Shown: positions 1 to 9,265, numbered from the stretch's first letter. The stretch: DNA of 64,000 nt from Aquimarina sp. MAR_2010_214 (GCF_002846555.1 NZ_PJMS01000001.1:1674001-1738000); one strand, 5' to 3'. The notes: generated from the letters alone by a model not told the origin. Program-made: numbers and translations.

Positions 1-3000
1 GGAGACCAGGATGAAAAACTAAAACCCGAATATGCGGCATTCCAATCTTTGGATGACCCTTCGGGAGATAATTATACCTATTTCCTTCAGGCGGGAGGTA
101 CTATTCAACAGCGATATGATAAGTATAATGGTACAGAGGGTAACTCTCCTGCTAACTTATCTAATGATGATCGCGGAAATACCACCTTCCCTACAGCAGA
201 AGATGTAAATAGGGATAATACAATGAATACGATTAACAGCTATCATGAATATGAAATACCAATTTTTAAAGGAATGGGTGTTGGCAATGATGGTGGAACA
301 GGGTATATTACTGATGCTCCTGATCCGATAACCGTTAATGTGTCTGGACAAGAAATAAGAACTAGATGGATTCGATTTAAAGTGCCTATTTATGACCCTA
401 CTAAATCTATAAATATTAGTGATTTTAGATCTATACGATTTATGAGGATGTATCTTACTGGTTTTTCTCAACCGGTCTTATTACGATTTGGTAGCCTTGA
501 TTTAGTGAGAGGTGATTATAGAAGGTATGTTGTAGAAGGTAATGCTACAAATGATCCAACGAGTGGTCTTAATGTAACAGGTAACAGTGATGTAATTGTA
601 ACCTCGGTTAGTGCAGAAGAAACTCCAAATTATGTTACACCTCCTGGAGTTGTACGAGAACAATTAAACAACAATAATAATATTATTAGAGAAGATGAGC
701 GATCATTGGCGCTTACGGTAAATAACCTGCAAACTGGTGATGCCCGTGGGGTGTATAAAAACTTCAATGTTGATATGCGTCAATATGAGAATCTCGAAAT
801 GTTTTTACATGCCGAGTCGCTTCCTGAACCCACAATTCCAATTCAGGACGGAGACCTTACAGCTTTTGTTAGAATGGGTAATGATTTTACCAATAATTTC
901 TATCAGATTGAATTGCCTTTAACAGTTTCTGATCGTGATGACAGGACTCAGGATGGAGCATGGCCAACAAATAACCGATTAAGCCTTCCTTTAGAATTTC
1001 TTCAGCAAATAAAATCTAATGTATTGGGTAATGAAACTCTTAATGCAAATGATCTTAATTTCTTTGCAGGACCAAATAACCTTAGAGTGGGGATTAAAGG
1101 GAATCCTAATTTTGGAGATATCCGAGTAATGATGGTGGGTGTTAAAAATGATAGTGGGAGTGACCAATCAGGAACAGTTTGGTATAATGAAATGCGCCTA
1201 AGTGATCTTAAAAACAGAGGCGGTTGGGCTGCTGTAGGTAGTCTAGATGCTAATATTGCAGATTTTGCAAGTGTTACTGCATCAGGAAGGATTAGCACTA
1301 TTGGATTCGGTGGAATTGAACAAGGACCTAATGAACGAAGTAGGGAAGATCTTAAACAATATGATTTAACTACTAATGTTAATTTAGGGCAATTATTACC
1401 CAAAAAATGGGGAGTACAAGTGCCATTTAATTATAGTCGTGGAGAACAGTTGATTACTCCGCAATTTGATCCCGAATTCCAGGATTTAGAACTTCAGGAT
1501 CGATTGGATAATGAAACTGACCCTGCCGAAAAAGAACGTATAGAAAAACAGTCAACAGAATATACAAAAAGACAGAGTTTTAATGTTATTGGGTTACGTA
1601 AAGAGAGAACAGGAGATGGTAAACCTATGCCCTATGATGTAGAAAATTTTTCATTCTCAGGAACATACAATCAGGCAGATCATCGTGATTTTGAGGTAGA
1701 AAAATCACTAGACCAAAATGTAAGATTGGGAGGAACTTATGATTTTAGTTTTCAGCCAAAAGAAGTAGAACCCTTTAAGAAAATTAAGTTTTTGGGTAAG
1801 AGTAAGTATTTTGATTTGGTGAAAGATTTTAATGTGAATTTGCTTCCTACAAGTATCTCGGTAAATTCTAATATCAACAGACAATATAATGAACAGGTTT
1901 TTAGAGATATTACTTTAGGACCAGATGATATTAGGTTACCTACGTTGTATCAACGTAACTTCCTCTTTGATTGGCAATATGGGGTCAACTATAATTTGAC
2001 CAAGTCGTTAAATTTCAATTTTACTTCTGCTAATAATCGTATTGTTAAAAACTTCATCGATGAAAATAATAACGTCGATGATACCATAAATGTGTGGAGT
2101 GGCTTTTTTGATATAGGAGATCCTAATACTCATAGTCAACAGCTTCAGGTTAATTATGAAGTTCCTTTTAAGAAAATACCGGTGTTTAAATTTATGCGCG
2201 CAACCTATTCATATAATGCGGATTTTCAATGGGTAAAAGGGAGTGAGGCTTTAAAGACTCTAGAGGGTATCCCAGATTTAGGAAATACAGTTCAGAACGC
2301 GAATGTACATACATTAAACGGTTCGTTGGATATGAATACATTGTATAAATATGTAGGATTAACCAAAATAAAACCAGGAAGGAAAAACGCAAAAAAGAAA
2401 AATAAAGATTCGAAAGATAAAAAAGAAGGAGCTCGGGCACCCGAGAGTCCACAAAAAAATAAAACCAAACGTGGCAAAAGTAAGCTGAGTGTTGGTGATA
2501 GAGCATATAATACCCTCATAGGGTTAGTTACCGCAGTGAAAAAGATAAATGTAAATTATCAACAAGATAGTGGTATTTTCCTTCCCGGATATACCAGAGA
2601 ACCTGGTTTTGTAGGGACTCTTAAACCTACAGTTGGATTTACTTTTGGTAGCCAATCTGATATTCGAGACCTTGCCGCACGTAATGGATGGTTGACGTTA
2701 TATCAGGAATTTAATCAACAATATCAAGAGGTAGAAGGAAAGCAACTTAATATACAGGCTTCTCTGGGATTGTTAAAAGGGCTTAAAATAGATATTAGTG
2801 CTAATAGAAATTCTTCTGAAACCTTTACCGAAAATTATCAAGTGAATACGAATTCTGATGGTAGTATTTTTACTGATAATCCATATCAGTCTCTTACAGG
2901 AAATACCTTCGGTAATTTTACTATATCAACAGTACTGGTTAAGACTGCATTTAAAAAGAGTGATGAATTTTCATCAGAGACATTTGATAAATTTAGAGAA

Positions 3001-3867
3001 AACAGGTTAATTATTGCTAGGAGATTAGCAATAGAGCGGGGGAATAACCCAAATACGGATAGTGATGGAGATGGCTTTCCTGATGGTTATGGAAGGACAA
3101 ATCAGGCTGTTTTACTACCAGCGTTCCTGGCTGCTTATACCGGAGGGAATCCAGAAAAAGTGAAAAAAGGAGCCTTTAGAGATATTCCATTGCCTAACTG
3201 GGATATAAAATATACAGGTTTAATGAATTTAAAATGGTTTAAGAAACGTTTTAAAAGATTTTCTGTAGCCCATGGATATCGAGCTAATTATACTATTAAT
3301 CAATTTCAAACCAATCTGGAATTTAGAGGAGGAAATGAATTTGATGAGGCAGATAACTATAGAAACCCAGAATTATATTCTAATGTTAATTTAACTGAGC
3401 AGTTTAGCCCACTTGTTCGATTAGATATGGAAATGAAAAGCTCGATCAAAATCCTTGCAGAATGGAAAAAAGATAGAGCATTGTCATTAAGTTTTGATAA
3501 TAATCTACTTACCGAAATTCAAGGAAATGAGTATATTATTGGGCTGGGATATAGAGTAAAAGATATTACGTTTGCAACTAGAATAGCAGGAAGGAAAAAA
3601 GTGATAAAAAGTGACCTTAATCTAAGAGCTGATTTATCACTACGCCAAAATGAAACGCTGATTAGATATCTTGATTTAGAAAACACCCAGATAACGGCAG
3701 GACAAGATATTTATGGAATAAAGTTTACTACAGATTATTCACTTAGTAAAAACTTAACAGCACTGCTGTTTTATGATCATACTTTTTCTAAATATTCTAT
3801 TTCTACTGCATTTCCTCAAACTACGATTAGAGGAGGGTTTACATTAAGATATAACTTTGGTAATTAA
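1..3867 (+). CDS. sprA: Cell-surface gliding/T9SS protein SprA, C-terminal part (5' truncated by window)
   Basis: The frame is open from base 1, so this is the last ~1288 residues of a larger protein; SprA proteins run to about 2,400 residues. SprA is the very large outer-membrane translocon of the type IX secretion system and is needed for gliding in flavobacteria. The visible part is rich in alternating beta-strand segments, Asn and aromatic residues, and ends in an aromatic barrel-like strand (GGFTLRYNFGN). A Lys-rich low-complexity insert lies at about 2370-2490. The following gcvH, VanZ-like and tonB-like genes match the order I recall around flavobacterial sprA. Family call is from overall character and context. 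The true start lies outside the window. Confidence 0.9.
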   Translation, partial: GDQDEKLKPEYAAFQSLDDPSGDNYTYFLQAGGTIQQRYDKYNGTEGNSPANLSNDDRGNTTFPTAEDVNRDNTMNTINSYHEYEIPIFKGMGVGNDGGTGYITDAPDPITVNVSGQEIRTRWIRFKVPIYDPTKSINISDFRSIRFMRMYLTGFSQPVLLRFGSLDLVRGDYRRYVVEGNATNDPTSGLNVTGNSDVIVTSVSAEETPNYVTPPGVVREQLNNNNNIIREDERSLALTVNNLQTGDARGVYKNFNVDMRQYENLEMFLHAESLPEPTIPIQDGDLTAFVRMGNDFTNNFYQIELPLTVSDRDDRTQDGAWPTNNRLSLPLEFLQQIKSNVLGNETLNANDLNFFAGPNNLRVGIKGNPNFGDIRVMMVGVKNDSGSDQSGTVWYNEMRLSDLKNRGGWAAVGSLDANIADFASVTASGRISTIGFGGIEQGPNERSREDLKQYDLTTNVNLGQLLPKKWGVQVPFNYSRGEQLITPQFDPEFQDLELQDRLDNETDPAEKERIEKQSTEYTKRQSFNVIGLRKERTGDGKPMPYDVENFSFSGTYNQADHRDFEVEKSLDQNVRLGGTYDFSFQPKEVEPFKKIKFLGKSKYFDLVKDFNVNLLPTSISVNSNINRQYNEQVFRDITLGPDDIRLPTLYQRNFLFDWQYGVNYNLTKSLNFNFTSANNRIVKNFIDENNNVDDTINVWSGFFDIGDPNTHSQQLQVNYEVPFKKIPVFKFMRATYSYNADFQWVKGSEALKTLEGIPDLGNTVQNANVHTLNGSLDMNTLYKYVGLTKIKPGRKNAKKKNKDSKDKKEGARAPESPQKNKTKRGKSKLSVGDRAYNTLIGLVTAVKKINVNYQQDSGIFLPGYTREPGFVGTLKPTVGFTFGSQSDIRDLAARNGWLTLYQEFNQQYQEVEGKQLNIQASLGLLKGLKIDISANRNSSETFTENYQVNTNSDGSIFTDNPYQSLTGNTFGNFTISTVLVKTAFKKSDEFSSETFDKFRENRLIIARRLAIERGNNPNTDSDGDGFPDGYGRTNQAVLLPAFLAAYTGGNPEKVKKGAFRDIPLPNWDIKYTGLMNLKWFKKRFKRFSVAHGYRANYTINQFQTNLEFRGGNEFDEADNYRNPELYSNVNLTEQFSPLVRLDMEMKSSIKILAEWKKDRALSLSFDNNLLTEIQGNEYIIGLGYRVKDITFATRIAGRKKVIKSDLNLRADLSLRQNETLIRYLDLENTQITAGQDIYGIKFTTDYSLSKNLTALLFYDHTFSKYSISTAFPQTTIRGGFTLRYNFGN

Positions 3868-3940
3868 GATTTTTGCAATTATTTTTTGTTTGAGGTAGTG
3901 TGTTGTTGTTTTTTTGATAATTTTTTATCTGGTTTTCTCA

Positions 3941-3965
3941 AAATCTAATAAAATAGATTTATTTT
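3941..3965 (+). terminator. Weak AT-rich hairpin after sprA
   Basis: Seven-base arms AAATCTA and TAGATTT around a six-base loop are followed by ATTTT. It lacks GC pairs and could be chance in AT-rich DNA, but it lies between the sprA stop and gcvH. Confidence 0.3.
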
Positions 3966-4003
3966 CGTCATCATAATATTAACAACTCATAAATTTTTTT
4001 GAA

Positions 4004-4387
4004 ATGAATACTCCTGTAGATTTAAAATATACCAAAGATCACGAATGGATCAAAATTGAAGGTGATATTGCAACTATTGGTATTACTGATTTTGCACAAA
4101 GCGAATTAGGTGATATTGTTTATGTAGAAGTAGAAACAGTCGGTGAAGAATTAGAAGAACAAGAAGTGTTTGGTACTGTAGAAGCCGTAAAAACGGTATC
4201 AGATCTATTCTTGCCATTGTCTGGTGAAATTATTGAATTTAATGAAGCTTTAGAAAATGAGCCAGAATTGGTAAATAGTGACCCATATGAAGCTGGTTGG
4301 ATGGTAAAGGTTAAGATATCTGATGTTTCTCAAATAGATGATTTATTGCTATCTGCAGATGAATATAAAGAGATTATTACGACATAA
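4004..4387 (+). CDS. gcvH: Glycine cleavage system H protein, copy 1 (sprA-linked)
   Basis: 127 residues, the normal size for the lipoyl carrier H protein, which shuttles the aminomethyl group between the P, T and L proteins. The lipoylation motif is clear: EAVKTVSDLF with the acceptor Lys at residue 63, and the N-terminal KYTKDHEWIKIEG block is typical. It stands apart from gcvP and gcvT, about 21 kb from a second gcvH (24908-25291). The two share the same length, the same Lys position and long identical blocks such as ITDFAQSELGDIVYVE. The following VanZ-like gene starts inside its 3' end, suggesting co-transcription. It may serve glycine cleavage or act as a lipoate carrier; the sequence cannot tell. 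Confidence 0.95.
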   Translation: MNTPVDLKYTKDHEWIKIEGDIATIGITDFAQSELGDIVYVEVETVGEELEEQEVFGTVEAVKTVSDLFLPLSGEIIEFNEALENEPELVNSDPYEAGWMVKVKISDVSQIDDLLLSADEYKEIITT

Positions 4388-4760
4388 AATTCTTTTTACC
4401 CTGGTTATAGTGTTAACCTCACTAGTTACTTGGGCCTCGCTGGCAAAATTTATAAACCCGGTTACGGTTAAAGTAGAAGGAGGGGATAAAATAGGTCATT
4501 TTATTGCATATTTTACTTTAACTATCGCGTGGGTTCTTTTTTTCTTTTTTTCTGAAAAACTGAATAAAAACCTAAAACATAGCCTGATTATTACTTCGGT
4601 TATTTGCATCTTATATGGTGTCTTAATGGAAGTTTTGCAGGGACTTTTAACAACATATCGTAGTTCTGATTGGTATGATGTAGTTGCAAATACAAGTGGT
4701 ACAGTTTTTGCTGTATTTGTTTTTGTAGTGTTTAAAAATAAAATACTAAGATTTAAATAA
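4359..4760 (+). CDS. VanZ-like family membrane protein
   Basis: About 133 residues with four hydrophobic segments. The motif GDKIGHFIAYFTL after the first segment and the later YGVLMEVLQGLL stretch are characteristic of the VanZ-like family, small membrane proteins of mostly unknown function named after a teicoplanin-resistance protein. I chose ATG 4359, which gives MNIKRLLRHKILF and overlaps gcvH by 29 bases; an upstream in-frame ATG at 4338 is also possible. The overlap suggests translational coupling to gcvH. No resistance function should be read into the name. Confidence 0.8.
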   Translation: MNIKRLLRHKILFTLVIVLTSLVTWASLAKFINPVTVKVEGGDKIGHFIAYFTLTIAWVLFFFFSEKLNKNLKHSLIITSVICILYGVLMEVLQGLLTTYRSSDWYDVVANTSGTVFAVFVFVVFKNKILRFK

Positions 4761-4861
4761 AACAAACGGAAAATCAGGTAGATAAGGAGCTTATTCTTAT
4801 TGAAAAGTAGATAGTGTAAAAGTTAAAAAACCTATTTTTTGTTTTACATTTTAATCTTTAG

Positions 4862-4893
4862 TTGGAAATTACAAAAGAAATTAGCTATTTTAG
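4862..4893 (+). promoter_or_regulatory. Possible Bacteroidota promoter for the first tonB-like gene
   Basis: TTG at 4862-4864 and TATTTTAG at 4886-4893 are separated by 21 bases, close to the -33 TTG / -7 TAnnTTTG pattern with one mismatch. The start codon lies 23 bases downstream. Confidence 0.35.
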
Positions 4894-4916
4894 CAATCCT
4901 ATAACGATTATATAAT

Positions 4917-5642
4917 ATGGAACCAAAGAAAAATCCAAAATCAGATTTAACTAAGAAAAGTGGCTTATTCCTTCAATTAGGACTTGTTTTAGTTCTTTTT
5001 ATTACATGGCAAGGAATAGAGTGGAAAACCTATGATAGAACCAATATAGATATAGGTCAGGTTAATCTTGATGAATTGGAAGAAGAAGATGTGCCAATTA
5101 CTCAGAACCTGAATACGCCACCACCTCCACCACCTCCACCACCTGCACCAGAAGTTATTGATGTAGTAGAGGATGAGGAAGAAGTAGAGGAGACTATTAT
5201 CGAGTCTACAGAAACGAATCAGGAAGAAGAGATCGTTGAGGTAGAAGAAATTGAAGATACAGATGAAGAAGAAGTAATTGCTGATGTACCGTTTGCAGTT
5301 ATCGAAAATGTGCCGATCTTTCCTGGTTGTGAGAATGCTGGAGGTAATGCAGCCAAAAAGAAATGTATGAGTGATAAGGTTAAGAAGTTTGTTAACCGTA
5401 AATTTAATACAGAAATTGGAAGTGAATTAGGTCTTACCGGTGTTAATAGAATCTATGTTAGGTTTAAAATTGATAGAGGAGGTAATATTGTAGGTGTTCA
5501 AGCGAGAGCTCCACACCCAAGATTACAAAAAGAAGCACAAAGAGTGGTTAAGTTATTACCTAAAATGACTCCAGGAAAGCAAAGAGGAAAAGCAGTAGGT
5601 GTATTGTATTCTCTACCAATAGTTTTTCAGGTACAGGACTAA
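4917..5642 (+). CDS. TonB-like energy transducer (first of tandem pair)
   Basis: 241 residues: a short cytoplasmic N-terminus, one membrane anchor (about residues 17-32), a proline run of nine followed by an acidic Glu-rich spacer, then a C-terminal TonB domain (about 125-241). The domain opens with FAVIENVPIFPGCE and ends PGKQRGKAVGVLYSLPIVFQV, the form common in Bacteroidota TonB-like proteins. Such proteins transmit proton-motive force from ExbB/ExbD to TonB-dependent outer-membrane receptors. No exbB or exbD is in the window. A hairpin terminator follows, so it is probably transcribed apart from its downstream paralogue. Confidence 0.9.
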   Translation: MEPKKNPKSDLTKKSGLFLQLGLVLVLFITWQGIEWKTYDRTNIDIGQVNLDELEEEDVPITQNLNTPPPPPPPPPAPEVIDVVEDEEEVEETIIESTETNQEEEIVEVEEIEDTDEEEVIADVPFAVIENVPIFPGCENAGGNAAKKKCMSDKVKKFVNRKFNTEIGSELGLTGVNRIYVRFKIDRGGNIVGVQARAPHPRLQKEAQRVVKLLPKMTPGKQRGKAVGVLYSLPIVFQVQD

Positions 5643-5666
5643 AAATAAAATACTTTATAAAATATC

Positions 5667-5705
5667 AGAATCCCGCTACGTTGTGTAGACGGGATTCTTT
5701 TTTGG
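5667..5705 (+). terminator. Rho-independent terminator after first tonB-like gene
   Basis: AGAATCCCG (5667-5675) pairs with CGGGATTCT (5690-5698). An inner CTAC/GTAG stem extends it past one bulged A, and a T run follows. Confidence 0.8.
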
Positions 5706-5750
5706 TATGCTTGTTGATTTAGATTAATTGTAACGTTAAAACTAAATATT

Positions 5751-6494
5751 ATGAGTAACAAGCACGATGCTAATGTACGAAAAAGCACATTGGTGAACTT
5801 TCAGATTGGACTTATTGCAAGTCTTTTATTTACCTATGTAATGTTTGAGATGTATACCGCTACACCAATAGTTAATGATAGCGATATTGATTTTACAATT
5901 GAGGAACCCGATGTAGATTGGGATGGGGTTTACAAAATCTATGAAGAACCCAGGCCAAAAGAGATTGCCAGAAAGTATACTAAACCTGTGATAGCTCCAG
6001 AGCAATTTAAAGTTATTGATAATGATGCTGAGATAACTGATCTGGATAAGGTGTTCAAAAATGAGACAATCGAATCTAAGCCATTTGATCCTAATTCTAT
6101 TGTTGATGTTGAGCCTATTGTTGATGAGCCTATAACTTTACCGTTTATGGCTGTAGAAGATGTTCCTATTTTTCCAGGTTGTGAGAAATTAGCAACGAAT
6201 AAAGAAAAGGCAGCTTGTTTTTCTGAAAAAATTAGAAAAATCGTTTCTAGAAAATTTGATGCAGGATTAGGAGAGGAGTATGGTTTAACAGGGGTGCAAA
6301 GAATTTATACTCAGTTTGATGTTGATACTGATGGAATGATTAAGAACATCCGGGTTAGAGCAGCACATCCAAAATTAAAAAAAGAAGCACAAAGAGTGAT
6401 TAATTTATTTCCGCAGATGACACCCGGTAAACAAAGAGGTAGAGCTGTAACTGTAAAGTATCAGTTACCAATTGTTTTTAAAATACAGAACTAA
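5751..6494 (+). CDS. TonB-like energy transducer (second of tandem pair)
   Basis: 247 residues with one N-terminal membrane segment (about 17-34) and a C-terminal TonB domain that closely follows the upstream paralogue (VPIFPGCE, YGLTGVQRIY, MTPGKQRGRAV, LPIVFKIQ). It differs in the periplasmic spacer: the nine-proline run is missing and replaced by a mixed charged segment. Tandem duplication followed by divergence of the linker is the simplest reading. The two may serve different receptors or ExbBD partners, but nothing here shows which. Confidence 0.88.
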   Translation: MSNKHDANVRKSTLVNFQIGLIASLLFTYVMFEMYTATPIVNDSDIDFTIEEPDVDWDGVYKIYEEPRPKEIARKYTKPVIAPEQFKVIDNDAEITDLDKVFKNETIESKPFDPNSIVDVEPIVDEPITLPFMAVEDVPIFPGCEKLATNKEKAACFSEKIRKIVSRKFDAGLGEEYGLTGVQRIYTQFDVDTDGMIKNIRVRAAHPKLKKEAQRVINLFPQMTPGKQRGRAVTVKYQLPIVFKIQN

Positions 6495-6500
6495 AGATAA

Positions 6501-6530
6501 AAGCCTGCTGGTATATCAGCAGGCTTTTTT
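6501..6530 (+). terminator. Rho-independent terminator after second tonB-like gene
   Basis: AAGCCTGCTG (6501-6510) pairs with CAGCAGGCTT (6517-6526) around a six-base loop and is followed by a T run. The same GCCTGCTG/CAGCAGGC stem recurs in the terminator at 52316. Confidence 0.85.
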
Positions 6531-6542
6531 AATTGATTTTTT

Positions 6543-7412
6543 TTACTTGGTGAGACTAGTATAAATTGTTTTTCGCATACGTTCTGAGTTAATAAATCCA
6601 TCACCATATCCTTTTACATCATAGGTTGCCGTAAGCGAAGTGTCTTTTGTAATGTCTTCTTCAGATTTCCCTGCTTCGATTTCTTTTTGAATACCGCTAG
6701 TGATTTCTTTTAGCATTTTTAAAAATGCTTCCAGATCTTTTTTCATTGCCAATTTTCCGTGTCCGGGAATGATTTTGGTGTCATCGTTTGCGATAAACAA
6801 GGCTTTTTCTGATGCTTTTATGTAGCCTTCAATGCTTCCGCCAGATTTTAGATCTATGTAGGGATACCGTCCATTAAAAAAGGTATCTCCCATATGTAAT
6901 ACATTTCCATTTGTAAAATAAATAAGAGCATCTCCATCGGTATGAGCATTGTGTACATGAAATGCTTTTATTTTTTCGTCTTTGAAATATAATTGTAGTC
7001 CTTCGTTAAATGTGATTACAGGTAACGATGAAGGGATAATATTTCCTTTTTCCTTTTGCTTTTTTTTCATTCTGGATCTCACATTTTTCTGAGCAAAGAT
7101 GGTAGCGCCTTTATTCGCCATATTTTCATTTCCACCAGTGTGATCTCCATGATAATGTGTATTGATTACCATAGTAACGGGTTGATTACTTATTGTTGTT
7201 AGATTAGTGAGAATTTTATCGGATAACCTTGCAAATTGATCATCAATGATAAACAAGCCTTTTTCGTTTTTGAAAATACCAATATTACCTCCTTGACCAG
7301 TTAGCATATAAATATTATCAGACAATGAATCTATGATGATTTTAACTTCTTTATCTTGTGCATTGGCAGTAAAGAAAAGTATAGGTACCGCGAGAATTAG
7401 TAATTTTTTCAT
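6543..7412 (-). CDS. Exported metallo-beta-lactamase-fold hydrolase
   Basis: 289 residues from the ATG at 7412, chosen because it begins a clean signal peptide (MKKLLILAVPILFFTANAQ); an upstream in-frame ATG at 7496 would add 28 polar residues. The zinc-binding HxHxDH motif is intact (THYHGDHTGG, His86, His88, Asp90, His91), followed by HTDGD and a late PGHG. These are hallmarks of the MBL superfamily, which includes lactamases, glyoxalase-like and other periplasmic hydrolases. The substrate cannot be deduced, and I would not call it a resistance enzyme. It stands alone, convergent with the tonB-like gene and divergent from the heme O synthase gene. Confidence 0.85.
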   Translation of the reverse strand: MKKLLILAVPILFFTANAQDKEVKIIIDSLSDNIYMLTGQGGNIGIFKNEKGLFIIDDQFARLSDKILTNLTTISNQPVTMVINTHYHGDHTGGNENMANKGATIFAQKNVRSRMKKKQKEKGNIIPSSLPVITFNEGLQLYFKDEKIKAFHVHNAHTDGDALIYFTNGNVLHMGDTFFNGRYPYIDLKSGGSIEGYIKASEKALFIANDDTKIIPGHGKLAMKKDLEAFLKMLKEITSGIQKEIEAGKSEEDITKDTSLTATYDVKGYGDGFINSERMRKTIYTSLTK

Positions 7413-7580
7413 TAGAGATGATTTTATGTGGTTTTTATGATGGTTTGTCGTGAATAAAGTATAAAAATTACTTTTGGCTATCAAAGTGATTATCAAAATG
7501 TTCTGTAGAAATAAATTTTGATAACGATCTTGTGTGATACAGCTTAGTTTGTTAAAAGGTGAATTATAAGTAGTTATAAG

Positions 7581-7611
7581 TTGTCTAAAATGCTTTTAAG
7601 ATATATCTTTG
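7581..7611 (+). promoter_or_regulatory. Promoter of the heme O synthase/oxidase cluster
   Basis: TTG at 7581-7583 and TATCTTTG at 7604-7611 with a 20-base spacer match the Bacteroidota -33/-7 consensus. Transcription would start near 7617, downstream of the first in-frame ATG (7590), which favours the TTG start at 7653 for the next gene. Confidence 0.65.
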
Positions 7612-7652
7612 CACCACTTTTAAAAAAAGCTATTTTAGAAAACGTGCAAAAT

Positions 7653-8555
7653 TTGAGCGTAACCCAAACGAATACTGCAAAAATCTCTGTTGTTCAGGAT
7701 TTTAAAGAAATTACAAAAATGCGTCTGGCATTGAGTGTGGTTTTTTCATCTGTTGCAGGGTATTTGTTGGGAGTTGAAACCGTTTCTTGGAGTACCTTAG
7801 TTCTTCTGGCAATAGGAGGTTATTTTATGGTAGGGGCTTCAAATGCTTTTAATCAGATTATAGAAAGAGATTTGGATAAATTGATGGATCGTACTAAAAA
7901 TAGGCCGATCCCGTCAGGAAGAATGTCTGTAAATACAGCTTTCGCAATTGCTGCAATTTTTACAATTGCAGGGATATCTGTACTATATACAATTAATCCT
8001 CAAACAGCAATGTTTGGAGCGATTTCGATATTTATATATGTGAGTTTATACACTCCTTTAAAAACAAAAACACCATTATCTGTTTTTGTTGGTGCTATTC
8101 CTGGAGCCATTCCTTTTATGTTGGGTTGGGTGGCAGCAACAAATAATTTTGGAATAGAACCAGGAACATTGTTTATGATTCAATTCTTTTGGCAATTTCC
8201 TCATTTTTGGGCTATAGGGTGGTTTCTGTTTGATGATTATAAAAAAGGAGGGTTTTTTATGCTTCCAACAGGTAAAAAAGATCAAGGTACGGCAGTACAA
8301 GTCATCATTTACACAGTTTGGACTGTGGTGACCTCTTTAATACCTGTTTTTGGAGTTACGGGTAAACTGTATCTGACTCCAATCTCTGGTGTGATTATTC
8401 TATTTTTGGGATTAACTTTAATTAGATCTGCTTTTCGATTATATAAAATCAGAGATGCTAAAACAGCAAAAGAATTAATGCTAATGAGTGTTTTGTACAT
8501 TACATTGTTACAAATCATTTATGTAGTAGATAAATTTGTTAGAATATGGATTTAA
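7653..8555 (+). CDS. ctaB: Protoheme IX farnesyltransferase (heme O synthase)
   Basis: A UbiA-family prenyltransferase that adds a farnesyl chain to heme b to give heme O, the precursor of heme A for cytochrome oxidase. The catalytic block NQIIERDLDKLMDRTKNRP (residues ~68-86) is intact, and several hydrophobic segments follow. I chose TTG 7653, giving 300 residues, the usual family length, because a promoter -7 box at 7604-7611 puts the earlier in-frame starts (TTG 7581, ATG 7590) upstream of the transcript. It leads a cluster of oxidase genes and overlaps the next gene by ten bases, implying coupled translation. Confidence 0.92.
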   Translation: MSVTQTNTAKISVVQDFKEITKMRLALSVVFSSVAGYLLGVETVSWSTLVLLAIGGYFMVGASNAFNQIIERDLDKLMDRTKNRPIPSGRMSVNTAFAIAAIFTIAGISVLYTINPQTAMFGAISIFIYVSLYTPLKTKTPLSVFVGAIPGAIPFMLGWVAATNNFGIEPGTLFMIQFFWQFPHFWAIGWFLFDDYKKGGFFMLPTGKKDQGTAVQVIIYTVWTVVTSLIPVFGVTGKLYLTPISGVIILFLGLTLIRSAFRLYKIRDAKTAKELMLMSVLYITLLQIIYVVDKFVRIWI

Positions 8556-9127
8556 CACAAGGAACAACACAAGAAAAAGTTAACAGGTCCAAAAAAACCA
8601 TGATGTGGTTTGCTATGATTAGCATGGCAATGGTGTTTGCTGGACTTACCAGTGCTTATGTTGTGAGTAAAAGTAGAAAAGACTGGGGGATAGATCTTGT
8701 TTTTCCAAATGCATTTATCTATAGTATATTGATAATAGTAGCAAGTAGTGTTACGTTCTATTTTGTGAAAAATGCGATTGAAAAAAATAATCGAGGCTTA
8801 GCCATGCTATTATTGCTCTCTACACTTGCATTAGGAATCATATTTATATTCTTGCAGTTTGAAGGGTTTAGTGATATTATTACGCAAGGATATCATTTTA
8901 CAGGTCCAACATCAAATATCGTTACTACATTTATGTTTATTATTGTGGTAACACACTTAGCACATATCGTTGGAGGACTTATAGTGCTTTTAGTTGTAAT
9001 TTATAATCATTTTAAACAAAAATATAAAACAGGTCAAACACTTGGTTTAGAGCTAGGTGCTATGTACTGGCATTTTGTTGATTTTCTGTGGGTTTATCTC
9101 TTTTTGTTTTTATATTTTGTCAAATGA
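8546..9127 (+). CDS. Cytochrome c oxidase subunit III family protein (short form)
   Basis: 193 residues with five predicted membrane helices. The C-terminal MYWHFVDFLWVYLFLFLYF is the signature of heme-copper oxidase subunit III, and HLAHIVGGLIVLLVVIYNHF precedes it. It overlaps ctaB by ten bases. A second, longer subunit III gene follows at 9266. Flavobacterial clusters commonly carry two such genes together; whether both join one enzyme is not clear from sequence. Subunits I and II are not in the window. Confidence 0.88.
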   Translation: MDLTQGTTQEKVNRSKKTMMWFAMISMAMVFAGLTSAYVVSKSRKDWGIDLVFPNAFIYSILIIVASSVTFYFVKNAIEKNNRGLAMLLLLSTLALGIIFIFLQFEGFSDIITQGYHFTGPTSNIVTTFMFIIVVTHLAHIVGGLIVLLVVIYNHFKQKYKTGQTLGLELGAMYWHFVDFLWVYLFLFLYFVK

Positions 9128-9201
9128 TCTCGGATCATTGATGTAATACTATAAAAGAGATTGTTTTAAAGAAATACACCTGTGGCAATTAAAAAATAAA
9201 T

Positions 9202-9236
9202 TTGAGCAGGTGAAATGATAAAATTGATTATTTTTG
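9202..9236 (+). promoter_or_regulatory. Possible promoter before the long subunit III gene
   Basis: TATTTTTG (9229-9236) matches the Bacteroidota -7 box. A TTG at 9202-9204 is 24 bases upstream, slightly wider than usual. It would give the second subunit III gene its own start of transcription. Confidence 0.4.
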
Positions 9237-9265
9237 TGGAAATTTAACAATACCAAATTCTTTAT

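Noticed and set aside
2192..2519. Reverse-strand open frames inside sprA
   Set aside because: They mirror the Lys-rich segment of sprA in another frame, with no family features or signals of their own.
4359..4760. VanZ-like gene as an antibiotic resistance determinant
   Set aside because: The family name comes from one glycopeptide-resistance member; here there are no other van genes and the context is housekeeping.
6543..7412. Metallo-beta-lactamase as a carbapenemase
   Set aside because: Only general MBL-fold motifs are visible; the superfamily covers many hydrolases and nothing specific to class B lactamases can be assigned.
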